From the NCBI GenBank assembly GCA_025350965.1, contig JANXWV010000129.1, forward strand, positions 58,617 through 122,616: a stretch of 64,000 bases of DNA, in the 5' to 3' direction. The DNA is from Rhizobacter sp. (GTDB lineage: Bacteria > Pseudomonadota > Gammaproteobacteria > Burkholderiales > Burkholderiaceae_C). Made by a program: the position numbers and the translations under genes. A model generated the notes under the pieces. It saw nothing but the letters and a program-made list of their open reading frames with translations, did not search any database and was not told the origin of the DNA. Positions 24,042 to 33,204 of this stretch are shown piece by piece; the stretch's first letter is position 1; every line of letters starts with the position of its first letter.

Positions 24042-24928
24042 GTTTCGAGGGGTGCGTTGGCCGTGTCGGCGGGGGCGCTGCGGCTGCGCAGCAGGGTGGC
24101 GCAGAGGCCGGCGGTGACGATGAGCGCCATCCCGACCAGTGCCATCCACGTCACGCGGTCATCGAACAGCAGCACGCCGTACGCGAACGAGAACGCAATG
24201 CCCAGGTACTGCAGGCTTGCGTTCACGAGCGTGCGGCCGGTGCTGTAAGCGCGCGTCATCATCAACTGCGCCACGGTGGCGAGCACGCCCACCGCGAGCA
24301 ACAGTGTGGCGCCGCGCCAGGTGTGCGGGTGCACCCCGCTGGCCACGACCGTGATCAGGCCGGCGCAGATGCCACCGAGCGAAAAGTAGAACACGATGCG
24401 GTACTCGGGTTCACCCATGCGGCCCAGCGCCGTGACCTGCAGGTAGGCGGTCGCCGAGACGATCCCCGATATCAGCCCGATCAGCCCGTACCAGAGCTGC
24501 TGCTCATCGATGGTGGGCCGCAGAATCAGCGCCACACCGGCGAACCCGAGCAACACCGTGCCGATGAGCCGCCCGTCGATGCGCGCATTGCCCAGCGCCA
24601 CCGCACCGCCGACGAGGAACAGCGCCATCCACACCGACGACATGTAGTTCAGCGTCATCGCGGTGGCCAGTGGCAGCTTGCCGATGGAATAGAACCACAG
24701 GCTCAGCGCCGTCACGCCCGCGAGGCTCCGCCAGAAGTGCATTGCCGGCACCTTCGTGCGCAGTGTGCCGCCGGCCCAGCGGGCCAGCACCAGCATCATC
24801 AGCGCGCCCGTCAGGCCGCGGTAGAAGACGATCTCGCCAGCCGCGTATTGGCTTGATGCGAGCTTGACGCACACGCCCATGGTCGCGAACAGGAACGACG
24901 CGATGACCATCAACCACGCGGGTGACAT
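24038..24928 (-). CDS. EamA/DMT-family transporter
   Basis: 296 residues with ten predicted transmembrane helices in two EamA repeats (first around ASFLFATMGVCVKLAS, second around LIGLISGIVSATAYLQV). DMT permeases export metabolites or take up small solutes; the substrate is unknown. The start MSPAWLMVIA is chosen since the first helix begins there. It lies 41 bases downstream of the oxygenase gene and overlaps the sulfurtransferase start. Confidence 0.86.
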   Translation of the reverse strand: MSPAWLMVIASFLFATMGVCVKLASSQYAAGEIVFYRGLTGALMMLVLARWAGGTLRTKVPAMHFWRSLAGVTALSLWFYSIGKLPLATAMTLNYMSSVWMALFLVGGAVALGNARIDGRLIGTVLLGFAGVALILRPTIDEQQLWYGLIGLISGIVSATAYLQVTALGRMGEPEYRIVFYFSLGGICAGLITVVASGVHPHTWRGATLLLAVGVLATVAQLMMTRAYSTGRTLVNASLQYLGIAFSFAYGVLLFDDRVTWMALVGMALIVTAGLCATLLRSRSAPADTANAPLET

Positions 24929-24969
24929 GGCGGTGGCGAATGCGGTCGGCGGTGAGTGCCCGGGCCCGG

Positions 24970-26148
24970 TCAGGCGGGCCGGGCCATGGCCTTGCGGTAC
25001 CACTCGTGGAACTGCTGCATGCCGTCTTCCATCGGGCTCTGGTAGGGGCCGGTCTCGTCATCGCCGCGCGCCATCAGTGCGTGCCGGCCGGCGTCCATGC
25101 GCAGCGCGATCTCGTCGTCCTCGGCACAGGTTTCCCAGTACGCGGCCTGCTCGGCGTCGATGAACTCGCGCTCGAACGCGCTGATTTCTTCGGGGTAGTA
25201 GAACTCGACCACGTTGAGCGTCTTCTGCGGGCCTTTCGGGTGCAGCGTGGACACGACCAGCACGTGCGGGTACCACTCGACCATCACGCACGGGTAGTAG
25301 GTCAACCAGATCGCGCCGTGCTTGGGCAACGGGTTGTCGAAGCGGCCCTGGCGGTACTTCAGCACCGCGTCGTGCCAGCGCCGGTAGGCGGGGGTGCCCG
25401 GGCGCGCGAGTTCGTTCTTGGTGCCCACCGTCTGCACGGAGTGGTGCTCGCCGAATTCCCAGCGAAGTTCGTCGCAGGTCACGAACTGGCCCAGGCCGGG
25501 GTGGAACGGGCCGACGTGGTAGTCCTCGAGGTAGACCTCGATGAAGGTTTTCCAGTTGTAGTTGCACTCGTGCATCTGCACGTGGTCGAGCACATAGCCG
25601 TCGAAGTTCAGGTCGGCCGCCGGGCCGAGCCGGGCCAGGTCGGCGGCGACAGCGCGCGGGCCGGCCTCGAAGACCATGCCGTTCCAGGTCTGCACCGAGT
25701 AGTTGTTCAGGTTCAGGCACGGGCTGTCGGGGAAGTGCGGCGCGCCTATCAGTTGGCCGTGCAGGTCGTACGTCCAGCGGTGCAGCGGGCAGACGATGCT
25801 GTCGTTGCCAACGGCATGACCGTTGACGTTGTTGTTACCGCCGCTGTGGCCACCACCGCGCACGTTGCCCCGCCCGCGCAGCATCAGGGCCTGGCGGTGC
25901 CGGCAGACGTTCGAAATCAGCTCGACGCCCTTGGTCGTGCGCACCAGCGCCCGGCCTTCGCCTTCCTGGGGCAGCGTGTAGTAGTCGCCGGGCTCGGGCA
26001 CCATCAACTCGTGGCCCAGGTAGCGCGGTCCGTTCTGAAACAACGCCTGCGCTTCAAGCCGAAACAGCTCGGCATCGAAGTACGCATTGACGGAGAGTTG
26101 CGAGCGGCTGCGCTCAAGTGCGTCCAGCGGGACGCTCAGGTCGGACAT
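24970..26148 (-). CDS. Rieske aromatic ring-hydroxylating oxygenase alpha subunit
   Basis: 392 residues. The N-domain holds the Rieske ligands Cys82-x-His84 and Cys120-x2-His123; the C-domain has the mononuclear iron region YNWKTFIEVYLEDYHVGPFHPG with the bridging Asp/His set. No ferredoxin, reductase or beta subunit is nearby, so it would rely on electron carriers encoded elsewhere. The spacing between the two ligand pairs is 35 residues instead of the usual 15-17, owing to a Gly/Asn-rich insertion (residues about 96-116). The family is common upstream of and divergent from xseB in Burkholderiales. Substrate is unknown. Confidence 0.88.
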   Translation of the reverse strand: MSDLSVPLDALERSRSQLSVNAYFDAELFRLEAQALFQNGPRYLGHELMVPEPGDYYTLPQEGEGRALVRTTKGVELISNVCRHRQALMLRGRGNVRGGGHSGGNNNVNGHAVGNDSIVCPLHRWTYDLHGQLIGAPHFPDSPCLNLNNYSVQTWNGMVFEAGPRAVAADLARLGPAADLNFDGYVLDHVQMHECNYNWKTFIEVYLEDYHVGPFHPGLGQFVTCDELRWEFGEHHSVQTVGTKNELARPGTPAYRRWHDAVLKYRQGRFDNPLPKHGAIWLTYYPCVMVEWYPHVLVVSTLHPKGPQKTLNVVEFYYPEEISAFEREFIDAEQAAYWETCAEDDEIALRMDAGRHALMARGDDETGPYQSPMEDGMQQFHEWYRKAMARPA

Positions 26149-26333
26149 GATCCCAGGGAGTCTCCAAAACCGAGTCTGGTACCGGCCATCCTGCAGCCGC
26201 TGTCGGCCGGGTGGGGTCTCTCGGGACGCGCCCGCGGCGCGCAAGCCCGAGTGTACCCGGGGGGCCAGCCGGCCCATGCAAGGGGCCTGCGGCCCCGGCT
26301 CTGGTGAGGGCTGCGTCTCGTCACTGCGCGGGA

Positions 26334-26361
26334 GTGACGCCCGAGCCCGGCTGACTACAAT
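26334..26361 (+). promoter_or_regulatory. Probable sigma-70 promoter of xseB-ispA-dxs
   Basis: -35-like GTGACG (26334-26339), 16-base spacer, -10 TACAAT (26356-26361), 20 bases before the xseB ATG. The 232-base gap also holds GC-rich stems (for example GGGGCC-TGC-GGCCCC near 26282) that may end the divergent leader. Confidence 0.55.
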
Positions 26362-26381
26362 CGCAGGGTTTGAAATCTGTC

Positions 26382-26624
26382 ATGGCCAAGACCACCGCTC
26401 CCGCCCCCACCCCCGCTCTGCCCGCGAGTTACGAAGAAGCCCTGGGCGAACTCGACCGGCTCGTCGCCGCCATGGAGGCAGGGCAGTTGCCGCTGGACCG
26501 TTTGCTGGAAAACTACAAACGCGGGGCAGATCTGCTGGCTTTTTGCCGCGCGCGGCTCGACGCGGTCGAACAACAGGTCAAGGTGCTGGAAGATGGCCAG
26601 CTCAAGGCATGGGTCACGGAATGA
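26382..26624 (+). CDS. xseB: Exodeoxyribonuclease VII small subunit
   Basis: 80 residues, the usual XseB size. It contains the family core [39 protein letters not shown] and the C-terminal helix [12 protein letters not shown]. It binds the large XseA subunit in the single-strand exonuclease; xseA is not in this window. ATG is preceded by an in-frame TTG four codons earlier, which I did not use. Its stop overlaps the ispA start. Confidence 0.94.
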   Translation: MAKTTAPAPTPALPASYEEALGELDRLVAAMEAGQLPLDRLLENYKRGADLLAFCRARLDAVEQQVKVLEDGQLKAWVTE

Positions 26625-27520
26625 AGCTGGCTGAATTCGATGTGTGGGCACGCGCGGGGCTCGAGTCGGTCGAGGCTGCACTGCAGGCCTGGGTGCCTGC
26701 CGACGCGCCCGCCGGCTTGGGGCTGGCGATGCGCTATGGTGTGCTCGACGGCGGCAAGCGCTTGCGGCCCTTGCTGGTGCTCGCCGCATCGCAGGCGGTG
26801 CACGGCCTTCCCGAGGCCGCCCTGCGCGCGGCCTGCGCGGTCGAACTGATCCACGCCTATTCGCTCGTCCACGACGACATGCCCTGCATGGACAACGACG
26901 TCCTGCGCCGGGGCAAGCCCACGGTGCACGTGCAGTTCGGCGAAGCCCAGGCCATGCTCGCCGGGGACGCGATGCAGGCGCTGGCCTTCGAGGTACTCAC
27001 CCCCGTCGACAGCGCCCAGGGTGGCGTGCCGCCGTCCCTGCAGGCGCGCCTGTGCTCGTTGCTCGCACGCTCGGCAGGCCACGCCGGCATGGCGGGCGGG
27101 CAGGCCATCGACCTGGCCAGCATCGGCAAGCCGCTCGGCGAGCATGCACTGCGCGACATGCACCACCGCAAGACAGGCGCCCTGCTGCAAGCCAGCGTGC
27201 TGATGGGCGCGGCCTGCGGTGAAGTGGGCGCGGCACAGTGGGCCGCGCTGTCTGACTACGGCGACGCGCTGGGCCTGGCGTTTCAGGTCGTCGACGACAT
27301 CCTCGACGTCACCCAGGCCTCTGCCACGCTCGGCAAGACGGCCGGCAAAGACCTCGACAACAACAAACCGACCTACGTGACCGTGCTCGGCCTCGACGCT
27401 GCCCGGCGCCACGCCATCGAGTTGCGCGACAAGGCGCAGGCTGCACTCGCGCGCAGTGGCCTGCAAGAGGCCGCGTGGCTGGGCCTGCTGGCCGACAAGG
27501 TCGTCGAGCGAGACAGCTGA
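26621..27520 (+). CDS. ispA: Farnesyl diphosphate synthase
   Basis: 299 residues, short-chain all-trans prenyltransferase. The first aspartate-rich motif is DDMPCMDND (with the two-residue insertion typical of bacterial FPP synthase) and the second is [12 protein letters not shown] and GKTAGKD are also present. It condenses IPP with DMAPP and GPP to FPP for quinones, undecaprenyl and hopanoids. ATG overlaps the xseB stop; dxs follows 2 bases after its stop, the classical xseB-ispA-dxs operon. Confidence 0.96.
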   Translation: MKLAEFDVWARAGLESVEAALQAWVPADAPAGLGLAMRYGVLDGGKRLRPLLVLAASQAVHGLPEAALRAACAVELIHAYSLVHDDMPCMDNDVLRRGKPTVHVQFGEAQAMLAGDAMQALAFEVLTPVDSAQGGVPPSLQARLCSLLARSAGHAGMAGGQAIDLASIGKPLGEHALRDMHHRKTGALLQASVLMGAACGEVGAAQWAALSDYGDALGLAFQVVDDILDVTQASATLGKTAGKDLDNNKPTYVTVLGLDAARRHAIELRDKAQAALARSGLQEAAWLGLLADKVVERDS

Positions 27521-27522
27521 AC

Positions 27523-29442
27523 ATGAAACACACCCTGCTCGAAACCATCCACAGCCCGGCTGACGTGCGGCGCCTGTCGCGCATGGAACTGAAGCAACTC
27601 GCGGTTGAACTGCGCGACTTCGTGCTGCAGAGCGTGTCGCAGACCGGCGGTCACCTGTCGAGCAACCTCGGCACCGTGGAACTCACGATTGCGCTGCACC
27701 ACGTGTTCAACACACCGCACGACCGGCTCGTGTGGGACGTGGGCCACCAGACCTACCCGCACAAGATCCTGACCGGACGGCGCGAGCGCATGGGCACGCT
27801 CAAGCAGTTCGGTGGCATTTCAGGTTTCCCGAGGCGCGACGAGAGCGAGTACGACACCTTCGGCACCGCGCACTCCAGCACCTCGATCTCGGCCGCGCTG
27901 GGCATGGCCGTGGCTGCGCGCCTGAAGGGCGAAGACCGCAAGGCCGTCGCCATCATCGGTGACGGCGCGATGAGCGCCGGCATGGCCTTCGAGGCGATGA
28001 ACAACGGCGGCTACGCCCACAACGGCGCGCCAGCCGACATGCTGGTGGTGCTGAACGACAACGACATGTCGATCTCGCCGCCCGTGGGCGCGCTGAACCG
28101 CCACCTGGCGCGCCTGATGAGCGGCAAGTTCTACGCGACTGCACGCGACACCGCCAAGTCGGTGCTGAAGAACGCGCCACCGCTGTTCGAACTGGCGCGG
28201 CGCTTCGAGGAACACGCCAAAGGCATGGTCGTGCCCGGCACGATCTTCGAGGAGTTCGGCTTCAACTACGTCGGCCCGATCGACGGGCACGACCTCGATT
28301 CACTGATTCCGACGCTCGAGAACATGCGCGATCTCAAAGGCCCGCAGTTCCTGCATGTCGTGACGAAAAAAGGCATGGGCTACAAGCTGGCCGAGGCCGA
28401 CCCGGTCAACTACCACGGCCCGGGCAAGTTCGACCCGGCCGTCGGCCTTGTCAAGCCCGCCACGCCGCCGAAAATCACCTTCACGCAGGTGTTCGGCCAG
28501 TGGCTGTGCGACATGGCGGCCGCCGACGAACGCCTCGTGGGCATCACCCCGGCCATGCGCGAAGGCTCGGGCATGGTCGAGTTCGAGAAGCGCTTTCCGA
28601 AGCGTTACCACGACGTCGGCATTGCCGAGCAGCACGCCGTCACGTTCGCAGCCGGCCTGGCCTGCGAGGGCCTCAAGCCGGTGGTCGCGATCTACTCGAC
28701 CTTCCTGCAGCGCGCTTACGACCAGCTGATTCACGACGTGGCGATCCAGAACCTGCCGGTGGTGTTCGCGCTCGACCGGGCTGGTCTCGTCGGTGCTGAC
28801 GGCGCCACCCACGCCGGCGCCTACGACATCGCCTACCTGCGCTGCATTCCGAACATGAGCGTGCTCACACCGGCCGACGAGAACGAATGCCGCCAGGCGT
28901 TGACCACCGCTTTCCGCCAGAACGGCCCTTCGGCGGTGCGCTACCCGCGCGGTAGCGGCGCCGGCACGGTCATCGCGCAAGCGCTGACCGAGCTGCCGTT
29001 CGGCAAGGGCGAACTGCGCCGCAGCGTTGCCCGCGCCGTAGGCCAGGGTGGGCCGCGAGTCGCCATCCTGGCGTTCGGCACGCTGCTCTACCCGGCGCTG
29101 GCGGCGGCCGACAAGCTCGACGCAGCGGTGGCCAACATGCGCTTCGTCAAGCCGCTCGACGTTGACCTGGTGTTCGACTTGGCACGCACGCACGACGCCA
29201 TCGTCACGGTGGAAGAAGGCTGCCTGATGGGCGGCGCTGGCAGCGCGGTTCAGGAAGCGCTGGCGGCGGCTGGCAATTCGATCCCGGTGCTGATGCTGGG
29301 CCTGCCCGACGTGTTCGTCGAGCATGGCGATCCCGCCAAGCTGCTGGCTCTGTGCGGGCTCGACGCTGCAGGCATCGAGCAGGCCATTCTCAAGCGGTTC
29401 GGCGCCAAACCGGCGCTGGTCCGCGCAGCTGTCAACAGCTGA
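27523..29442 (+). CDS. dxs: 1-deoxy-D-xylulose-5-phosphate synthase
   Basis: 639 residues, full-length thiamine-diphosphate enzyme that commits pyruvate and glyceraldehyde-3-phosphate to the MEP pathway. The cofactor motif [16 protein letters not shown] starts near residue 146. The pyrimidine domain has [16 protein letters not shown] and the C-terminal domain has VRYPRGSG and VVTVEEG-type elements. It begins 2 bases after ispA and is presumably co-transcribed with it. No terminator was seen before folE2. Confidence 0.97.
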   Translation: MKHTLLETIHSPADVRRLSRMELKQLAVELRDFVLQSVSQTGGHLSSNLGTVELTIALHHVFNTPHDRLVWDVGHQTYPHKILTGRRERMGTLKQFGGISGFPRRDESEYDTFGTAHSSTSISAALGMAVAARLKGEDRKAVAIIGDGAMSAGMAFEAMNNGGYAHNGAPADMLVVLNDNDMSISPPVGALNRHLARLMSGKFYATARDTAKSVLKNAPPLFELARRFEEHAKGMVVPGTIFEEFGFNYVGPIDGHDLDSLIPTLENMRDLKGPQFLHVVTKKGMGYKLAEADPVNYHGPGKFDPAVGLVKPATPPKITFTQVFGQWLCDMAAADERLVGITPAMREGSGMVEFEKRFPKRYHDVGIAEQHAVTFAAGLACEGLKPVVAIYSTFLQRAYDQLIHDVAIQNLPVVFALDRAGLVGADGATHAGAYDIAYLRCIPNMSVLTPADENECRQALTTAFRQNGPSAVRYPRGSGAGTVIAQALTELPFGKGELRRSVARAVGQGGPRVAILAFGTLLYPALAAADKLDAAVANMRFVKPLDVDLVFDLARTHDAIVTVEEGCLMGGAGSAVQEALAAAGNSIPVLMLGLPDVFVEHGDPAKLLALCGLDAAGIEQAILKRFGAKPALVRAAVNS

Positions 29443-29569
29443 ACGCAGCGCGGCATTCGACGCTGGCGAACGTGGCCTTCAACGCCAGCGGGTCGCGGCG
29501 CCGGCCGTTTGCTGGCATCCTTCGCCCAAGACAACCTGCGGCGCTTAGCTGCAACACCTTCGACTTGCC

Positions 29570-30361
29570 ATGAGCAACCTGAAAGACGCCCTGCACATCC
29601 CCGACACCCAGAGCGCGCCCGACCAGCGCCACCTGGCCATCCAGCGCGTGGGCATCAAGAGCATTCGCTACCCGCTGCAGTTGCGGGTCGGCTCGGCAGG
29701 CGTGCACACCGTGGCGCTGTGGGACCTCGACGTGGCCCTGCCGGCCGAGCAGAAGGGCACGCACATGTCGCGCTTCGTCGCGTGGCTCGATGCGCTCGAC
29801 GAACCGATGGACGCCGCGCTGTTGCGCGCGCAGATGGCCGTGATGCTCGACAAGCTCCACGCCACCGAAGGCCGGATCGACGCGCAATTTCCGTTCTTCC
29901 TGCGCAAGCGCGCACCGGTGACCGGAGTGCAGAGCCTGCTCGAATACCAGGGCCGCTGGATCGCCGATGCGCGCGCCGGCAACACCGTCGTCTGGGCCGA
30001 GGTGGTGGTGCCGGTCAAGTCGCTGTGCCCGTGCTCGAAGGAGATCTCCGACTACGGTGCCCACAACCAGCGCTCGCACGTGACGATCCGCGTCGAGCTG
30101 CTGCAGGACATCGGCTGGCATGAGCTGGTGCGTTTCGCCGAAGACTCGGCGTCGAGCGAGCTGTGGCCCATGCTCAAACGCGCCGACGAGAAGTGGGTGA
30201 CCGAGCGCGCCTACGAGAACCCGAAGTTCGTCGAAGACCTGGTGCGCGACGTGGCCCTTCGCCTGAACGCCGATGCACGGGTGGGGCGCTACAGCGTCGA
30301 TGTCGAGAACTTCGAATCGATCCACGCTCATTCGGCGTACGCGCGCATCGAGCGGGCTTGA
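29570..30361 (+). CDS. folE2: GTP cyclohydrolase FolE2 (type IB)
   Basis: 263 residues of the GCYH-IB/COG1469 family, which makes dihydroneopterin triphosphate for folate and, in some species, queuosine, and can replace zinc-dependent FolE. The catalytic/metal Cys lies in SLCPCSKEISDYGAHNQR (Cys near residue 153), with FPFFLRKRAPV and GIKSIRYP as other family blocks. The 127-base gap after dxs shows no clear promoter, so it may share the upstream transcript. Confidence 0.95.
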   Translation: MSNLKDALHIPDTQSAPDQRHLAIQRVGIKSIRYPLQLRVGSAGVHTVALWDLDVALPAEQKGTHMSRFVAWLDALDEPMDAALLRAQMAVMLDKLHATEGRIDAQFPFFLRKRAPVTGVQSLLEYQGRWIADARAGNTVVWAEVVVPVKSLCPCSKEISDYGAHNQRSHVTIRVELLQDIGWHELVRFAEDSASSELWPMLKRADEKWVTERAYENPKFVEDLVRDVALRLNADARVGRYSVDVENFESIHAHSAYARIERA

Positions 30362-30367
30362 GGTTCC

Positions 30368-30556
30368 CTACGCCTTCCGCCCACCCGCGGGCTTGGCCGC
30401 CCGCACCTTGATCGACCGTGCCTGCAGCGCATCGCGCAGCAGGTACTCCACTTGCGCATTCGCGCTGCGCAACTCCGCCGCCGCCAGGCGTTCGATCTCG
30501 GCCCACAGCTGCGGGTCGATGCGCAGCAGGAATGACTTCTTGTCGGGGCTGGGCAT
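30368..30556 (-). CDS. Arc-like ribbon-helix-helix protein
   Basis: 62 residues: the strand [13 protein letters not shown], helix [14 protein letters not shown] and helix [17 protein letters not shown] form an RHH DNA-binding fold like Arc and many antitoxins. The C-terminus is short and basic ([11 protein letters not shown]). It starts 36 bases after the SPFH gene on the same strand. No toxin gene is adjacent, so a repressor role is more likely than an antitoxin. The palindrome at the SPFH promoter is a candidate target (inference). Confidence 0.82.
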   Translation of the reverse strand: MPSPDKKSFLLRIDPQLWAEIERLAAAELRSANAQVEYLLRDALQARSIKVRAAKPAGGRKA

Positions 30557-30592
30557 GGGGAACGGGCTCGTGCTCGCCTTCGCCGCGCGCGT

Positions 30593-31492
30593 TCAGTTGT
30601 AGAGCGTGCCGGTGTTGACGATGGGCTGTGCGTCGTGGTCCGAGCACAGCACCACGAGCAGGTTGCTCACCATCGCAGCCTTGCGCTCGTCGTCGAGCTG
30701 CACGAGGCCGCGTTCTTCCAAGCCTTTAAGTGCGAGTTCCACCATGCCCACGGCGCCCTGCACGATCTTCGAGCGCGCTGCGACGATGGCCTCGGCCTGC
30801 TGGCGGCGCAGCATGGTGCCGGCGATTTCGGGCGCGTAGGCCAAGTGTGTGAGCTTGGCGTCGACGACCACAATGCCGGCTTGTGCGAACCGCGCCTGCA
30901 ACTCCTGACGCAGCGCGGCTGCCACCTCTTCGGTGCCCGAGCGCAACGTGATCTCGCGCGCGCCACCCGCTGCCACCGTGTCGTGGTCGTCGAGGTTGTC
31001 ATACGCATAGCTGAGGGCCAGGTGGCGCAGCGCCGATTCGGCCTGGGTGAGCACGTAGGCCTCGAAGTTGTCGACGTCGAAGCTCGCCTTCGCAGTGTCT
31101 TCGACGCGCCAGACGATGGCCGCCCCGATCTCGATCGGGTTGCCGCGCAGGTCGTTCACCTTGAGCTTCTCGCTGTTGAAGTTGCGCGCCCGAAGCGACA
31201 CCTTCTTCTTCACCAGAAACGGGTTGGCCCAGCGCAGGCCCTCGGCGAGGTCGGTGCCGCGGTAGCTGCCGAAGAGTGTCATCAGCGCGCCCTGGTTCGG
31301 TTGCAGCATGTACAGGCCCGACAGGCACAGCACACCGCCGATCAGGCACACGCCAAACACACCGACCATCATCGGCGATGGTCGGCCCACCACCGCGACG
31401 ATACCGAAGGCGATGAGCACGATGCCCAATGCGACGTACGTGAAGCCATTGCCGGATCGGGCCGTGTATTCGCGGGCTGCTTGCCTGTCCAT
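30593..31492 (-). CDS. SPFH/band-7 domain membrane protein
   Basis: 299 residues: two N-terminal transmembrane helices ([20 protein letters not shown], then [20 protein letters not shown]) and an SPFH domain ([26 protein letters not shown] to [16 protein letters not shown]), then a helical tail ([24 protein letters not shown]) as in stomatin/prohibitin-like proteins. Such proteins form membrane-microdomain scaffolds; no NfeD partner is present. ATG at 31492 is chosen over a TTG at 31519 because a GGGAG RBS precedes it and the TTG lies inside the operator palindrome. The RHH gene follows. Confidence 0.88.
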   Translation of the reverse strand: MDRQAAREYTARSGNGFTYVALGIVLIAFGIVAVVGRPSPMMVGVFGVCLIGGVLCLSGLYMLQPNQGALMTLFGSYRGTDLAEGLRWANPFLVKKKVSLRARNFNSEKLKVNDLRGNPIEIGAAIVWRVEDTAKASFDVDNFEAYVLTQAESALRHLALSYAYDNLDDHDTVAAGGAREITLRSGTEEVAAALRQELQARFAQAGIVVVDAKLTHLAYAPEIAGTMLRRQQAEAIVAARSKIVQGAVGMVELALKGLEERGLVQLDDERKAAMVSNLLVVLCSDHDAQPIVNTGTLYN

Positions 31493-31516
31493 GTGTTCGT
31501 CTCCCGTAAGTGGTTT

Positions 31517-31534
31517 CAAAGTGATATCACTTTG
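31517..31534. promoter_or_regulatory. 18-bp perfect palindrome, putative RHH operator
   Basis: CAAAGTGATATCACTTTG reads the same on both strands. It starts 7 bases after the -10 element of the SPFH promoter, covering the expected transcription start, an ideal position for repression. Confidence 0.65.
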
Positions 31535-31540
31535 GTATTT

Positions 31541-31569
31541 ACTTTAGGGGTCACATGGCGGCCTGTCAA
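31541..31569 (-). promoter_or_regulatory. Sigma-70 promoter of the SPFH-RHH operon
   Basis: On the minus strand a perfect -35 TTGACA (31564-31569), a 17-base spacer and -10 TAAAGT (31541-31546). It lies just past the stop of the yciO-like gene, so the SPFH pair is transcribed on its own. Confidence 0.75.
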
Positions 31570-31588
31570 GCCGGGATCGGAAGTGGGG

Positions 31589-32224
31589 TCAGAAGGCCTC
31601 GCTCAAGCCCAGCAGCGCAGGGTCGCCGCGGCCGCGCCGCACCAGCACCGGCGGCTCGTCGGTCAGGTCGACCACGGTCGTCGGCTGCATCGGGCAGGCG
31701 CCCGCATCGACAACGGCCTGGATCAGCTTCTGGAACCGGTCGCGGATTTCGCTGGCCTCGTTCATCGGCTCGGTTTCGCCGGGCGCGATCAGCGTGGTGG
31801 CCAGCAGCGGCTGGCCGAGCATGTCGAGCAGGGTTTGCGTGACGGCATGCGCCGGCACGCGCAGCCCGATGGTCCGGCGCGACGGGTGCGACACGCGGCG
31901 GGGCACTTCCTTGGTGGCTTCCAGAATGAAGGTGAACGGCCCCGGCGTGCCGAGCTTGAGCAACCGGTACTGCTTGTTGTCGACGCGCGCGTAGCTGGCC
32001 AGCTCGCTCAGGTCACGGCACAGCAGCGTGAGGTGGTGCTTGTCATCGACCCCCCGAATGCGGCGCAGGCTCTCGGCTGCGGCCTTGTCGTCGAGGTGGC
32101 ACACCAGCGCGTAGCTCGAATCGGTGGGGATCGCCGCAATGCCGCCGCCGTGCAGGATCTGCGCCGCCTGCTTCAACAGGCGCGGCTGAGGGTTGTCGGG
32201 GTGAACTTCGAAGTACTGGGACAT
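31589..32224 (-). CDS. yciO: YciO/Sua5/YrdC-family protein
   Basis: 211 residues with the YrdC-fold core: GIAAIPTDSSYALVCHLDD, RIRGVDDKHHLTLLCRDLSEL and GPFTFILEATKEVPRR. It lacks the extra Sua5 domain. The KxR-type motif appears in the YciO-like form (the Arg is in RRIRG and the Lys-rich KHH follows). YciO homologues bind ATP/threonylcarbamoyl-AMP-like ligands; whether this one makes tRNA t6A or is a paralogue of TsaC is uncertain. It lies 31 bases downstream of the PHP phosphatase gene, the same pairing as yciV(rnm)-yciO in E. coli. Confidence 0.85.
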   Translation of the reverse strand: MSQYFEVHPDNPQPRLLKQAAQILHGGGIAAIPTDSSYALVCHLDDKAAAESLRRIRGVDDKHHLTLLCRDLSELASYARVDNKQYRLLKLGTPGPFTFILEATKEVPRRVSHPSRRTIGLRVPAHAVTQTLLDMLGQPLLATTLIAPGETEPMNEASEIRDRFQKLIQAVVDAGACPMQPTTVVDLTDEPPVLVRRGRGDPALLGLSEAF

Positions 32225-32255
32225 GGGTGGAGGTCAGAAGACCGAATCCGGCCCC

Positions 32256-33137
32256 TCACGAAGGCCGGTGAATGCGGTCTTCGAGCGCTGTCCACACCGG
32301 CGTGAGCCGCTCGGGCAGGGCGGGCAGCGCGCCCAGGTCCGTGTGGCTTTCGCCTGGGCTGTGGAAGTCGCTCCCGCGCGATGCGAGCAGATCGAACTCG
32401 ATCGCGGTGTCGGCATAGCGCAGTGCATCGGCGCTGCTGTGGCTGCCCGTGACGACCTCGACGCCGCGCCCGCCGTGGGCCTTGAACTCGCTGAACAGCG
32501 CGTACTCCTCGTTCGCCGTGAACTTGTAGCGTGCAGGGTGGGCAATCACCGCCATGCCGCCAGCGCCGGTGATCCAGCCGACGGCGTTGCGAAGCGTGGC
32601 CCAGCGGTGCGGCACGAAGCCCGGCTTGCCTTCGACGAGGTACTTGCGGAACACCTCTTGCGTGTCCCGGCAAACGCCGCTCTCGACCAGGTGGCGCGCA
32701 AAGTGGGTGCGCGAGATCAGCTCTGCATTGCCCACGTACTGCAGTGCGCCTTCGAACGCACCCTTGATGCCGACCTTGGCCAGGCCGTCCGACATGTCCA
32801 TCGCGCGTTCGCGCCGCCCGCCGCGTGTGGCGGCCAGCCCGGCTTGCAGCGCTGCGTCATCAGCGTCGAACCCCAGGCCGACGATGTGCACGGTCACGTC
32901 CACGAACGTGACCGAGATCTCTGTGCCGGTGAGGTAAGGCAGGCCGAGCGCCAGCGCGGCCTGGCGCGCCCGGTGCTGGCCACCCACTTCATCGTGGTCG
33001 GTCAGAGCCCACAACTGCACGCCGTTCGCATGCGCGCGCGCCGCCAGGGCCTCGGGTTCGAGCGTGCCGTCGGACACGGCAGAGTGGCAGTGCAGGTCGG
33101 CGTTCAGCGGTAGGGCGAGGTTTGATGTCACGGACAC
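32256..33137 (-). CDS. rnm: PHP-domain 3',5'-nucleotidase / RNase AM
   Basis: 293 residues, PHP phosphoesterase. Metal-binding blocks are visible: ADLHCHSAVSDG, LTDHDEVGG, GTEIS, IAHPARY and GSDFHSPG. The E. coli homologue (YciV/TrpH, RNase AM) removes 5' nucleotides from RNA and hydrolyses 3',5'-bisphosphonucleotides. Starts are GTG codons: 33137 (used; a GGGGGCG RBS lies 8-10 bases upstream) or 33131. yciO follows as in E. coli. Confidence 0.9.
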   Translation of the reverse strand: MSVTSNLALPLNADLHCHSAVSDGTLEPEALAARAHANGVQLWALTDHDEVGGQHRARQAALALGLPYLTGTEISVTFVDVTVHIVGLGFDADDAALQAGLAATRGGRRERAMDMSDGLAKVGIKGAFEGALQYVGNAELISRTHFARHLVESGVCRDTQEVFRKYLVEGKPGFVPHRWATLRNAVGWITGAGGMAVIAHPARYKFTANEEYALFSEFKAHGGRGVEVVTGSHSSADALRYADTAIEFDLLASRGSDFHSPGESHTDLGALPALPERLTPVWTALEDRIHRPS

Positions 33138-33204
33138 AGTTTAAGTCGCCCCCTGCGTGGCACTCGCACCCATGGGCTTTGCCCGCTGCCGGCGGCGGCA
33201 GGCC

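Noticed and set aside
30368..30556. Toxin-antitoxin locus
   Set aside because: The RHH protein resembles antitoxins, but no small toxin gene lies on either side; SPFH and folE2 flank it.
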